Of a stretch of 64,000 nucleotides of DNA, positions 36,028-45,041 are shown piece after piece. The notes beneath the pieces were generated by a model that saw only the letters and a program-made list of their open reading frames with translations, ran no database searches and was not told where the DNA came from. Origin of the DNA: SNAP01 sp049671745 (GTDB lineage Bacteria; Bacteroidota; Bacteroidia; Bacteroidales; Marinifilaceae); the NCBI GenBank assembly GCA_049671745.1, contig JBATVL010000074.1:1-64000 (forward strand), written 5' to 3'. Made by a program: the position numbers and the translations under genes. The number at the start of each line of letters is the position of its first letter. Within the stretch, counting starts at the first letter, position 1.

Positions 36028-37989
36028 ATGAAAAGACTAATAATATTAGGACTCACCATCTTAGCTCTATTATCGTCGTGTTCAAAAGACGGAGATGTAA
36101 AGAAATTACCAAAAGCTTCTGTGCTAAGTTTTCCAATAAGTGATGCGGTTATAAATGATACAAAAGTAAAATTAGAATGGGTTAAGAGCTCGGAAAAGGG
36201 AGTAAGTTATATTGTTTACATAGGAATTACAGAAGTTTTAGATGATTCTAATATGGTAGTGAGCGGAATAACACTTAACAAGCATACTGTTAGGAAATTG
36301 CTTGGTAGTCGAATGTATTTCTGGAAGGTTGCTGCGGTTAATTCTGTTGGTGAAAAAGTTTATAGCAAAATATCAACTTTTCGCACAGGTTTTATGCCTT
36401 CTTCTCCAATTTATCCAGCAAATAAATCTATAATTGATTCAAAATCGGTTACTCTAGAATGGAATGAAAATGGTGACCCTTCTACAAAATATGATGTTTT
36501 TTTGAGTAAAGATGAACAGTTTGTTGATTCGAAAAAAATAGAAGAAGGAACTAAAGAACTTAAACATACAGTTGATAATCTTGATTCTGGATCTACTTAT
36601 TTTTGGAAAGTAATAGCGATAAATGGCGAGGGTAAACAAGTGCCTGCTGATGTTTTTTCTTTTTCTAATGGATTACCTTCAAAGGCACAATTAGAATATC
36701 CTAGAGAAAAGGCTACATTGATTAAAACAAATGTTGATTTTAGGTGGGAGGAATCAGTTGTTGCTGATGGATCTAAACCTACATATTCTGTATATTTAGG
36801 TTATAATAATTATTTGACTGATGCAAATAAAAAAGTTTCTGACCTACAGATGCCATCTTTTACAATAACAAATTTAAAAGAAGATACTAAATATTTTTGG
36901 AAGATAATTTCTACTGATAAAAATGGTCGTTCTACAGATAGTGATATATATTCTTTTACTACAGACAAAACTCCAGAAATAAAATTAGTTGCTCCTCTAG
37001 ATGGTTTTATAGGTGAAATTCCTGAATGCCTAGAATGGGAACCGATTCCTGGTTTTACTTATGATGTTTATCTAGTTAAGGGAGAAAATCATTTTGAGAA
37101 TATCAATATGATCAAGAGAAAATCAAGATTAGATAATTTTAAGCCTACAACGATTGAACCTGATGCTACTTATTATTGGAAGATACATGCAGTAAATGTT
37201 AGGGGAACAGAATTTAAGAGTGAAGTCTTTTCTTTTCGAACAAAGAAGAAAGAAATAAAACAAGAAGATGGTACATTTACTTATGATGAAAGAAAATATA
37301 AAACAGTAAGTATTAATGGAGACGAATGGTTTGCTGAAAATTATGCATATATCCCTGATAATTATAGAGAGAAGTTAATTGGTTCAGATGTGTATAAATA
37401 TTTATGTGTAATTCCAGGTGTTCCTGTAACAACTATGATTACTGTTGATGGAGAGACAAGACTTGTTCATAATACAGTATATGATTCTAAAGAATCTATT
37501 CGTAATAATATTAATTATAAGAAGTATGGTCTTCTGTATTCTATGGTACAAGATAATTCTTCAGCTAGTGATTTTAAAATAGAAGAAAATATTCCTGAAG
37601 GGTGGCATATTTCAACAGATAAGGAATGGAATGATTTAGAGCAAAACTTCGGTATGTCTGTAAGCGGTCGAGAATATAGAACTGATAGAGGTTCTCACGG
37701 TCCAAGGTTAAAAGGAAATATTGATGATTCTGATGATTGTTCTTGGCCAAAGAATGAAGCTACAAATGAATCTCAACTAACCATCTTACCAACTGGCCTT
37801 GGTATGCCTGATAATAGTATGGTAAAATTTGGCGAACGAGCTTATATGTGGACTGCCTCTGTTTCTGATAGAAGATGTTATTTTAGGATATTATATGCTA
37901 ATAACCCTTCTGTTATGCGTTCAGCTGAAAGGTTAACAAGAAAGATGGCTATACGTCTGGTAAAGGGACCTAAGCCTGAAAATAGATAG
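36028..37989 (+). CDS. family-A lipoprotein: four fibronectin-like repeats plus FISUMP domain
   Basis: 653 aa. Lipobox LLSSCS (cysteine about residue 19). Four repeats of about 95 residues follow (about 26-118, 119-213, 214-311 and 312-406). Each starts with a P-x-Y/F-P motif and contains a Trp (V-x-L-E/R-W), a YDVFL/YSVYL strand and a closing YFWKV plus F-SF strand: a fibronectin-III-like layout. The C-terminal FISUMP domain (about 413-653) has YKTVSINGDEWFAENYAYIP, KKYGLLYS, PEGWHISTDKEWNDLE and MAIRLVKGP. Likely exposed on the cell surface; ligand unknown. The family-B gene starts 45 bp later. Confidence 0.8.
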   Translation: MKRLIILGLTILALLSSCSKDGDVKKLPKASVLSFPISDAVINDTKVKLEWVKSSEKGVSYIVYIGITEVLDDSNMVVSGITLNKHTVRKLLGSRMYFWKVAAVNSVGEKVYSKISTFRTGFMPSSPIYPANKSIIDSKSVTLEWNENGDPSTKYDVFLSKDEQFVDSKKIEEGTKELKHTVDNLDSGSTYFWKVIAINGEGKQVPADVFSFSNGLPSKAQLEYPREKATLIKTNVDFRWEESVVADGSKPTYSVYLGYNNYLTDANKKVSDLQMPSFTITNLKEDTKYFWKIISTDKNGRSTDSDIYSFTTDKTPEIKLVAPLDGFIGEIPECLEWEPIPGFTYDVYLVKGENHFENINMIKRKSRLDNFKPTTIEPDATYYWKIHAVNVRGTEFKSEVFSFRTKKKEIKQEDGTFTYDERKYKTVSINGDEWFAENYAYIPDNYREKLIGSDVYKYLCVIPGVPVTTMITVDGETRLVHNTVYDSKESIRNNINYKKYGLLYSMVQDNSSASDFKIEENIPEGWHISTDKEWNDLEQNFGMSVSGREYRTDRGSHGPRLKGNIDDSDDCSWPKNEATNESQLTILPTGLGMPDNSMVKFGERAYMWTASVSDRRCYFRILYANNPSVMRSAERLTRKMAIRLVKGPKPENR

Positions 37990-38034
37990 AATGTTTTTTT
38001 GATAAATAATTTAATAATTAAAATAAAAGAAAAG

Positions 38035-39768
38035 ATGAGAAGACTGATATACCTACTAGTATCTTTTACGCTTCTGTGTTCTTGTTCAAATAGTGGCGAA
38101 GATGCAGGTCTTGCTGATATTAGAGCTACTAATATTATTGTCAATGTTGTTGATGTAGAGCTGAATGCTGGTAAACATGTTGAACTTGATATTGGAGAAA
38201 CTATACGTTTAAAAGCAACGGTGTTACCTGAAGATACAAAAGATAAAACAGTTACCTGGATAAGTAAAAAACCACATATAGCAACTGTTAACGATGATGG
38301 TTTAGTTGTGGCTAAAAAGGAAGGGACAGTAGTAATTATTGCAAGAACAAGTAATGCTAAAATGGCAAGATCAACTATTGTTGTACGTACAGCTGTTTCT
38401 GCTGTTGATGCTGAGAAAGCAAAAGAATTAGCAAATATTCTTATGAATTCAGGTTACGGATGGTTATCTTCCTCTGAGATTAATAATGTTACTGAAGATT
38501 TACGCCTTTTAGAGATGTCTTTTGAAAATAGTGGAGTAGCACAAATAAAAAGCGAAGCTACAAAAGATGTTGAATCAGAGTTTAAGTTCACTGTTAAGGG
38601 TGATGAGATAATACTTTCGATAAAAACACTAAAAGGCTTTATAGAAGCAACTACCCCACTAGAGCCTCATTATCCTACGGGAAAAATAACTAAAATGAAT
38701 TTTGTCGTTGATAGTTATTCTCCAGATAAATTTGTGATTTCTTTTCATGGTGAAGATTTTGATAGAAAATTAACTCTAACTAAGCAGTTTGAGCAAATTG
38801 ATTTTAAGAAACAAAATATAATGAGATCTAAATTGGCTAATGAAAGAGCTAAGCAGTTTGATGATTTCATGAGAAAATATCAAGGTTGTAATAAATATTT
38901 AACTCTTTGTGTTACAAAAGGAGTGCTTGATGCAACACCTGAAAATCCTGTTAAAATTGGGTTTAACTATAGTACAATGACTTCTACTGTTGATTTCGCA
39001 TATAATACAAATGGAAAGTTTGTTTCTGGCTGTGGTATTCTTGTTTCTACTGAAACAGGTTTTGTATCAGCTCAACCTATAAAAATTGGCGGTAAATCTA
39101 TTTCATCTTTTAAATACAATGATAACACGAATGTATATGAAATTGATGAGAATGGAATAGAAGGAAATTTTGAATGCTACCCTATGCCTCAGTATATTGT
39201 TTATGGAACTACAGATGACTTGTTAAGTGGTCATTCCCTTTGGATGAGAAGTTTCTTTCCAAAAGATCTTGTTACAAAGATGTTGACTGATGTTAGAATT
39301 GATGCTAATAAAAATGAACCAGGTCTAAAGTACGATGTTGCTTATTTAGTTACTAATTATAAAAGAAGACAGCCTCTTTTTAATGAAGATGGTAGTCCCT
39401 TAATTTCAGTAACTGGTATTCAGGAATATCTGGAAAAAGAAATGTTAGGTGATGGTATCTTATTTAGTTTTGTATATGCTTACCAATTTTACTATTATTT
39501 TGTACCTATTAAGGCAATTAAGATGGGTGAAGATAGAGTTAAGTTTGTGAGAGATGGAGAACCTTTAATTAATATGGAAGATCCTAAAAATAATGTAATA
39601 ATGTTGAAAAAATGCAAAGCAAGTGCAGTAATTAATGCTTTTGTTGATAAAGTTTGCGAACCTGAGGGATTACATGTTACACGATCTGAATATGAAGGCA
39701 GTATAGACTTTGACTTTAGATTTTTAAAGCGTAATAGTGAATGGTTTATGGCTAGGCAAATTAAATAG
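38035..39768 (+). CDS. family-B lipoprotein (Big_2 plus unknown C-terminal region)
   Basis: 577 aa. Lipobox LLCSCS (cysteine about residue 16). Big_2 domain at about 35-125 (TVLPEDTKDKTVTWISKKP; KKEGTVVIIART). The remaining 450 residues are clearly paralogous to the protein at 33,775, with shared anchors STMTSTVDF, EIDENGIEGNF, HSLWMRSFFPK, LGDGILFSF and YYFVPIKAIKMGEDRV. ATG 38035 (MRRLIYLL) is preferred over 37,999, which would put 12 polar residues before the signal. It follows the family-A gene by 45 bp and is closed by a terminator. Confidence 0.76.
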   Translation: MRRLIYLLVSFTLLCSCSNSGEDAGLADIRATNIIVNVVDVELNAGKHVELDIGETIRLKATVLPEDTKDKTVTWISKKPHIATVNDDGLVVAKKEGTVVIIARTSNAKMARSTIVVRTAVSAVDAEKAKELANILMNSGYGWLSSSEINNVTEDLRLLEMSFENSGVAQIKSEATKDVESEFKFTVKGDEIILSIKTLKGFIEATTPLEPHYPTGKITKMNFVVDSYSPDKFVISFHGEDFDRKLTLTKQFEQIDFKKQNIMRSKLANERAKQFDDFMRKYQGCNKYLTLCVTKGVLDATPENPVKIGFNYSTMTSTVDFAYNTNGKFVSGCGILVSTETGFVSAQPIKIGGKSISSFKYNDNTNVYEIDENGIEGNFECYPMPQYIVYGTTDDLLSGHSLWMRSFFPKDLVTKMLTDVRIDANKNEPGLKYDVAYLVTNYKRRQPLFNEDGSPLISVTGIQEYLEKEMLGDGILFSFVYAYQFYYYFVPIKAIKMGEDRVKFVRDGEPLINMEDPKNNVIMLKKCKASAVINAFVDKVCEPEGLHVTRSEYEGSIDFDFRFLKRNSEWFMARQIK

Positions 39769-39780
39769 TAACATAAATAA

Positions 39781-39820
39781 AGAAGGCTGCATAGTTATAT
39801 ACTTAGCAGCCTTTGTTTTG
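39781..39820 (+). terminator. terminator after the first A-B lipoprotein pair
   Basis: AAGGCTGC and GCAGCCTT pair around a 15-base loop, followed by T-rich sequence. Confidence 0.7.
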
Positions 39821-39903
39821 TGTTGTTTGCAATAAACAATATTTTAATAATACAGCTTACAACTTAGGGAAGTGTATATTTGTATTTAAAATGAAAACAA
39901 CCT

Positions 39904-41889
39904 ATGAAAAAATTAATATTATTCGGATTGATTGCCTTGTTTATTTTGTCATCTTGTTCTAAAGATGACGTAGGGGAAATATTAAAAGCAGTAAAGCTTG
40001 CTATACCTGCTGATAAGACAACTGTTAAATTAAATGTAACTACACTTTCTTGGAAAAAACATCCTGATTTTACTGCTAAGTATGATGTTTATATCAGTAA
40101 ATCTGTTGAATATAATGCTGAGAGTTTGTTTAAAGCGGATTATTTCGAGACGAGTGTAGTTTCACCAAAATTGGAAGGGAACATTCTTTATCATTGGAAA
40201 GTTGTAGTTAAGAATGTAGATGGTGAGAAGGCTGAAAGTAAAGAATTCACTTTTAGAACGGCATTATTTGCTCCTGTTAAGCCAGAACTTTTATTACCTA
40301 AGAACAATATGAATACTAAACAAAAAAAAATTAAATTAGTATGGTCTAAAAATAAACTCAAAAATGTTGAATATTCTGTTTTCTTAGGTAAGAATAAGGA
40401 TTTTAGTGACGTTAATATAATTAAAAAAGGTTTAAAAGATACTTCTTTTATTGCAACAGAATTGGAGGAAGGAGTTACCTATTTCTGGAAGATTCAAGTA
40501 ACTCCATCAGCATACCGTCAACCAGTAAGTAGTGAGATCTTTTCTTTTTCATCTGGAAACCAGTTACCAACAGTTCCTGTTCTTACTTATCCTTATGATG
40601 GAATGATGCTTGCTCCAACATCATTAAATCTTCTATGGGAAAGATCTACTGATCTTGACAATGAAAAAATTGTTTATGATATTTATTTCGATGACGATAA
40701 AACTTTTAGTGATGAAAGAAATATAGAGAAGAATTTTGTGGGTAAGAAGATCACTTATCTTGATCTAGAATATAATACAATTTATTATTGGAAAGTCATT
40801 GCTAAGGACTTACAAGGTGCTGAGATAAGTAGTAATATTTATCATTTTACTACTTGTCAGGATCCTTTTACAAAATTATTATCACCAATAGATAATTATA
40901 ATGGCACTACTTTAGAGAAACTTACTTGGGAATATAAACCTGGTTTTAAATATAATGTTTTGGTTAGTAAAACAGATGGTTTTAGTGAGGGTGATGTTTA
41001 TAAAAAAGATATTATCATAGGTGAAGTTCCATTTGTTGAATTTCAATCTAATGCTAAGTATATTTGGAAAGTAATTGCTTTTGATGAAGCAGGTAATTCA
41101 TTCCCAACTACATCTCGTTCTTTTAATATTAAAAAGGAGATCTCTGATTCAGGAACAGGAACAATGAAGGATGCCGAAGATGAATATAAGACTGTAATCA
41201 TAAATAATGTTGAATGGTTGGCAGAGAATTTTAAACGTATTCCTGATTTGGCATTGGCTGGTAAAGATTGGTTGATTCCTGGTGAGCCTATTAGGTTTGA
41301 AATCTTGCCTAGAAAAGAAGGAGAAGTTAGAAAGTATAAGCAAAATCCCACTTATAAATCTATTGATAGTGTAAAGAAAAATGCAAATTATTTAAAATAT
41401 GGTCTTCTATATTCTGTGAATTTTATTAAAATTGAGGGTAATATACCAAATGGTTGGCATCTTCCTTTAGATTTTGAATGGAATGATATGGAAAGATATT
41501 TAGGTGTAGATCCAAGTGATATATATCAAATGGATTATAGAGGAAAACATGCTCCAGCTTTAGAGAGTAAAGATTATTCTGATATTATTAATGGAAAAGT
41601 GGTTAAATGGTTAGATGCTACTAATGTTTCTAAATTTAGTGCTATACCAGCTGGTTTTGGAGATGTAGATTATTCTAATTTCCCTAATTTAAAGCCAGTT
41701 GAATTTACTGAGAAATCATATTTTTGGACTGCAACTACGAGAGGTAAACAACTTTGCCGTATTTTGTATAATAATAGTAAAGCAGAATATAAAGGTGTTA
41801 AGAGATCACAATTACCTGCCAGTCGTTTAATGTCAGTACGTTTAATTGAGGGGCCAGCTCCTGCAGAACCAGTAAAAAAAGAAAGATAA
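39904..41889 (+). CDS. family-A lipoprotein: four fibronectin-like repeats plus FISUMP domain
   Basis: 661 aa, same plan as the protein at 36,028. Lipobox LSSCS (cysteine about residue 19), four Trp-containing repeats of about 95 residues (about 24-118, 119-215, 216-312, 313-405), then the FISUMP domain (about 415-655: YKTVIINNVEWLAENFKRIPD, YLKYGLLYSV, PNGWHLPLDFEWNDME, SVRLIEGP). A TATATTTG -7 box lies 22 bp before the ATG (39875-39882), so it has its own transcript. The repeats of the two proteins differ a good deal in sequence, so the duplication is not recent. Confidence 0.8.
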   Translation: MKKLILFGLIALFILSSCSKDDVGEILKAVKLAIPADKTTVKLNVTTLSWKKHPDFTAKYDVYISKSVEYNAESLFKADYFETSVVSPKLEGNILYHWKVVVKNVDGEKAESKEFTFRTALFAPVKPELLLPKNNMNTKQKKIKLVWSKNKLKNVEYSVFLGKNKDFSDVNIIKKGLKDTSFIATELEEGVTYFWKIQVTPSAYRQPVSSEIFSFSSGNQLPTVPVLTYPYDGMMLAPTSLNLLWERSTDLDNEKIVYDIYFDDDKTFSDERNIEKNFVGKKITYLDLEYNTIYYWKVIAKDLQGAEISSNIYHFTTCQDPFTKLLSPIDNYNGTTLEKLTWEYKPGFKYNVLVSKTDGFSEGDVYKKDIIIGEVPFVEFQSNAKYIWKVIAFDEAGNSFPTTSRSFNIKKEISDSGTGTMKDAEDEYKTVIINNVEWLAENFKRIPDLALAGKDWLIPGEPIRFEILPRKEGEVRKYKQNPTYKSIDSVKKNANYLKYGLLYSVNFIKIEGNIPNGWHLPLDFEWNDMERYLGVDPSDIYQMDYRGKHAPALESKDYSDIINGKVVKWLDATNVSKFSAIPAGFGDVDYSNFPNLKPVEFTEKSYFWTATTRGKQLCRILYNNSKAEYKGVKRSQLPASRLMSVRLIEGPAPAEPVKKER

Positions 41890-41904
41890 TTAAATGATAT
41901 AAAG

Positions 41905-41940
41905 ACAGTTTAGTATTGTACTAGACTGTCATTTATTTTA
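41905..41940. terminator. terminator between lipoprotein and acetate transporter genes
   Basis: 12-bp perfect stem (GACAGTTTAGTA with TACTAGACTGTC allowing G-U/A-C ends) around TTG, then T-rich DNA, between convergent genes. Confidence 0.75.
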
Positions 41941-41952
41941 TATAAGTGGATA

Positions 41953-42519
41953 CTATTTTCTAAGCCATACTTTACCTGTTTTTAATACTTCTCTTCCTGC
42001 AACATCATTAATGATAATTGCAGCCATCATATACCATGCAGAAAATGCACAAATTATTAATTCGTATCCTGCAACTACATTCATCATTGGAAATCCAAAA
42101 TGACCAAAGTCTAAAAGGATGAATCCAATTAAAAGAGTAGTAAATGTGAATGCCATAGCTGTATGAATAAACATAGAAGCAATCCATAAAATAGCAGTCA
42201 ATAAAGTCCATCCAAGAAGATAAAAACCAACATCTGTATGTGACGATTCATAAAAACCTAAACCGTTTAATAACCAAATAATTCCTAGTCCGAGCCAAAA
42301 AGATCCGTAACTACAAAAGGCTGCAAAGCCAAAATTGTTACCAGTTTTTTGCTCCATAAAACCTGCAATAAATTGAGCTAATCCGCCAAATATAAGTCCC
42401 ATTGCCATTACTGGTCCAAGTCCACAAATTCCAATATTGTAAAATTGTAATAAAAGAGTTGTTAATCCAAATCCAGCTAATCCTACTACTGCAGGATCTC
42501 CGTGTTTTCCCTTACTCAT
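41953..42519 (-). CDS. satP: acetate/succinate transporter, GPR1/FUN34/YaaH family
   Basis: 188 aa with six membrane spans. The family motif near the N-terminus appears as GDPAVVGLAGFGLTTLLLQ, followed by GLIFGGLAQFIAGFMEQKTGNNFGF, which includes the conserved pore-side residues of this family. It imports or exports acetate or succinate with protons, the main fermentation products of Bacteroidetes. A hexanucleotide repeat lies just before its start. Single gene between a terminator and the IS remnants. Confidence 0.9.
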   Translation of the reverse strand: MSKGKHGDPAVVGLAGFGLTTLLLQFYNIGICGLGPVMAMGLIFGGLAQFIAGFMEQKTGNNFGFAAFCSYGSFWLGLGIIWLLNGLGFYESSHTDVGFYLLGWTLLTAILWIASMFIHTAMAFTFTTLLIGFILLDFGHFGFPMMNVVAGYELIICAFSAWYMMAAIIINDVAGREVLKTGKVWLRK

Positions 42520-42527
42520 TTGTTCTT

Positions 42528-42550
42528 AGTTAAAGTTAAAGTTAAAGTTT
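42528..42550. repeat. short tandem repeat upstream of satP
   Basis: Nearly four copies of GTTAAA in a row, 9 bp upstream of the satP start (on the minus strand TTTAAC units). It falls in the leader or promoter area and could vary in length. Confidence 0.6.
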
Positions 42551-42832
42551 TTGTTACAAATAGCTGGTGAAGATAGTTGCTCTATTTCTTATGCGCAATA
42601 GCAAAATGCATAAACTTAAATTTTTTTTTATGAGTGCTTATTTAAGTGAAGATCTTTTTAGAATAATCTGTTTAAATTATTTAAAATAAAGATTCTATTT
42701 TTATTAATATATTATTTTTATAAAAGAGATTTGTTTTGGAGATATATAGTTGTTAGAATAATGAGTATATGTGATCGAATGTATGTTGCATTAGAAAAAA
42801 GGGTTCTTCGTCAATTTTTGTGGTACAATATT

Positions 42833-44743
42833 TTAACTATCCATCCATTGATAAAACAACCTTTTCCTCAATAAATTAAAATTGGCTCTTCCATAGATTT
42901 GTTTTTTATATTCTTAATTCTATTTACATTACCTTAAGTTAATCCATTATTTGCTTCTAATTCTACAGTTGCATTTTCTGTATCAAGATCTTCTGTATAA
43001 CCTTTAAGAAAGGAATTAAGTCTTTTTAATTTGTCTTCTTTATTTTTTCAATCCATTCATTAAGCTTTAAAGATGATTTTGATTTTAAACACTTCTCTAA
43101 ATTCTATTGATAATTCTCATAGACATAAAAGCCTATTGTTATATTTTTTTTGTCTATATGGAATATGGTGGGTAATCAAATTTTAATTTACCACATGTAA
43201 AGTATATCATGTAGATAAAGTTATCAATATTTCTATAACCTTTAGCTCTCTTTTTAGCTAGTTGAATTTTAGAATTAATTCCTTCTAATTTATCTTTAAG
43301 ATATTCAACTGAATTATTTATTGTTTCTGACCTTTTCCTTTTGTAACATACAATACTCGTCTTGTTTCTAAATCAACTAGTGTTATAACATAGCTATGTC
43401 CTTTTTTGCTAGATGTTTCATCAAAGCCTACTTTTGAAAGATCTTTTGTCTTATCTTCTTTATGAGCCTTAGATATCCAATAAGAAAATATATTCCATAT
43501 CTTTTGAGGATAAACTCCCATTATATTAGTTGCTTTTTAACAAGTATTTCGCTTTCTATCAATAGCATATAATAAGCTTCAAATAATAATGTAAAACCAC
43601 TTCCTTTTCTTGCCCAAGGAACTTGAACTGTAGTGATTTTTCCACTATTTTCTTTTATTCTAGGTTCTCTAGCATGAAGATAATATTCATGTTGAAAGAA
43701 ATTATGGTGTTGCGATGTCCTTTTTACAGTGTCATGAGCAGTATAATCTATTTTCTCATCTCCTTTAAATTTACTTTCTTTTGTGAAAGATAAATATATA
43801 TGTAGTGCCTTACCTGCTTCTGTCTCTTCTAAAGAGATCGATTCTACTGTCCAAGGCGATACTAGACAATGCTATATTGAATATTTTTTTACTGTTCTCC
43901 ATGCAGGCTAAGATAGCTTTTTTTCAATTAACCACTATAAATCATATAGAGCCTTATTTAATACTGGTGTAGGATTTGGTGTATTGAGTTTTTTTATTTC
44001 AGGAATAAGATTCCTAACAGTCTTATAAATGCATTCAGAATAATTTATTACTAAATGAAATCTATCAGCAATTTGAGTTACTTCTGGTAAAACAGATTTA
44101 ACAGATTCAGAATAACACTTTGTTCTATCTTTTGTAACTGTTTTTATGTTTGAGTGTTTCTTAAGCATTTTATAAGATCTATTGCTTTACTTGTTTCTCT
44201 ATTTATAATAATTGTTCCATAACTAATACCTTTTCTATATGCTCAATCATATATTCCTATATTTTCAACCTCTGTATTTAAAGGTCTATTACAGGAATAT
44301 ACTAATCTTAAGCAAGTTGATGTGCTAACAGGTAGATTTATTTGATAAGTATTAATTTTTATAGCAGATGTTTCAATACTCATTTTTATAAGTTGATCAT
44401 TGGCCTTTTTTGTCCTTCTAGAATAGGCTTTTGTTAATGAAGAGACTTATTCTGAGAATGTTATTATACAACATTCATTATTTATACAATAAAATCGTCT
44501 AACTTGCAGTTGAATTTTTATTGATTTAAATGAAATAGGTAAATCTTGTAACTATCTACTATAATAGCTATGAACAGATTTACTCTTTTTATCACAAAAA
44601 GAATATTTTGAATGTGTGTGTGTACTTTTTGCTATTACATTTATGCAGTTATCTTGAACGAGAATATTATCAATTTTAATATCAGCGAATTTGCATAATT
44701 CCGAAAATAAATTAATAGATTGTTTAGTGATGTTCCTTTTCAT
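42833..44743 (-). pseudogene. ISL3 transposase A (zinc-finger, DDE type), broken
   Basis: N-part 44743 to about 43935: the ISL3 zinc-finger region (YSFCDKKSKSVHSYYSR, then LQDLPISFKSIKIQLQVRRFYC), the first catalytic region (VENIGIYD, stop, AYRKGISYGTIIINRET) and KDRTKCYSESVKSVLPEVTQIADRFHL read across split frames. C-part about 43105 to 42833: FLKGYTEDLDTENATVELEANNGLT, GNVNRIKNIK and, after a one-base shift, YGRANFNLLRKRLFYQW. Several stops and shifts. The two parts are separated by about 800 bp holding transposase B. Confidence 0.78.
43161..43902 (-). pseudogene. ISL3 transposase B, broken and internally deleted
   Basis: It starts at about 43902 (MENSKKIFNIAL) and continues VSPWTVESISLEE, HIYLSFTKESKFKGDEKIDYTAHDT, NFFQHEYYLHAREPRI and VQVPWARKGSGFTLLFEAYY. 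A frameshift follows, then GVYPQKIWNIFSYW, VGFDETSSKKGHSYVITLVDLETRRVLYV and, after a deletion of the second catalytic part, EGINSKIQLAKKRAKGYRN and the stop at about 43161. It is a different ISL3 subgroup from transposase A. Possible terminal repeats (AAAAGCCTATTGTTA at about 43,127 and a similar sequence at about 43,921 on the other strand) would mark its ends. Confidence 0.75.
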
Positions 44744-45001
44744 TTAGATCTTTCAATATGAATCATCTAAAGATAGTTGAAACAATAAAAATTAGCCAGC
44801 TTTAAATTATTAGTTCTAAAGAATTTATGCTATGGTATTATATAAACATATTTAGTTTATTGTTCTTTATATTACTTTTATTGAGTCGTATTATTATATG
44901 CTACATACAATCGATTATAAAGGTTTAGTATAGAAACAATGGTTTTAAAATTGGAAGATAATACGTCAGTTTAGTAAAGAACTAACAGAATATGCAAGAA
45001 A

Positions 45002-45035
45002 AAAATGGACTTCCAATATAAAGAAGTCCATTTTT
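45002..45035 (-). terminator. terminator of the dicarboxylate symporter gene
   Basis: 13-bp stem (AAAAATGGACTTC with its complement) around a 9-base loop and with T/A runs at both ends, 7 bp past the stop codon. The 200 bp between it and the IS remnant hold no gene. Confidence 0.8.
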
Positions 45036-45041
45036 TATAAA

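Larger units (their letters stand above)
42801..44800 (-). mobile_element. decayed ISL3-family element A, interrupted by a second element
   Basis: The right end (42801-42823) begins GGGTTCTTC and continues AATTTTTGTGG, the usual look of an ISL3 terminal repeat. A weak counterpart (complement of about 44,780-44,800, TAATTTTTATTG) lies beyond the transposase start. Between them is a full but broken ISL3 transposase frame whose middle is occupied by a second, different ISL3 transposase remnant (about 43,127-43,921). The element is no longer able to move by itself. Confidence 0.7.

Noticed and set aside
41043..41351. Minus-strand frame of 102 codons inside the 39,904 lipoprotein gene
   Set aside because: Antisense to a conserved FISUMP-containing gene; no domain and no promoter.
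12010..44300. TGA stops at conserved Gly and Trp positions as a possible altered genetic code
   Set aside because: The same broken genes also contain TAA stops, shifts and deletions, while intact genes never have internal TGA. Ordinary decay explains it.
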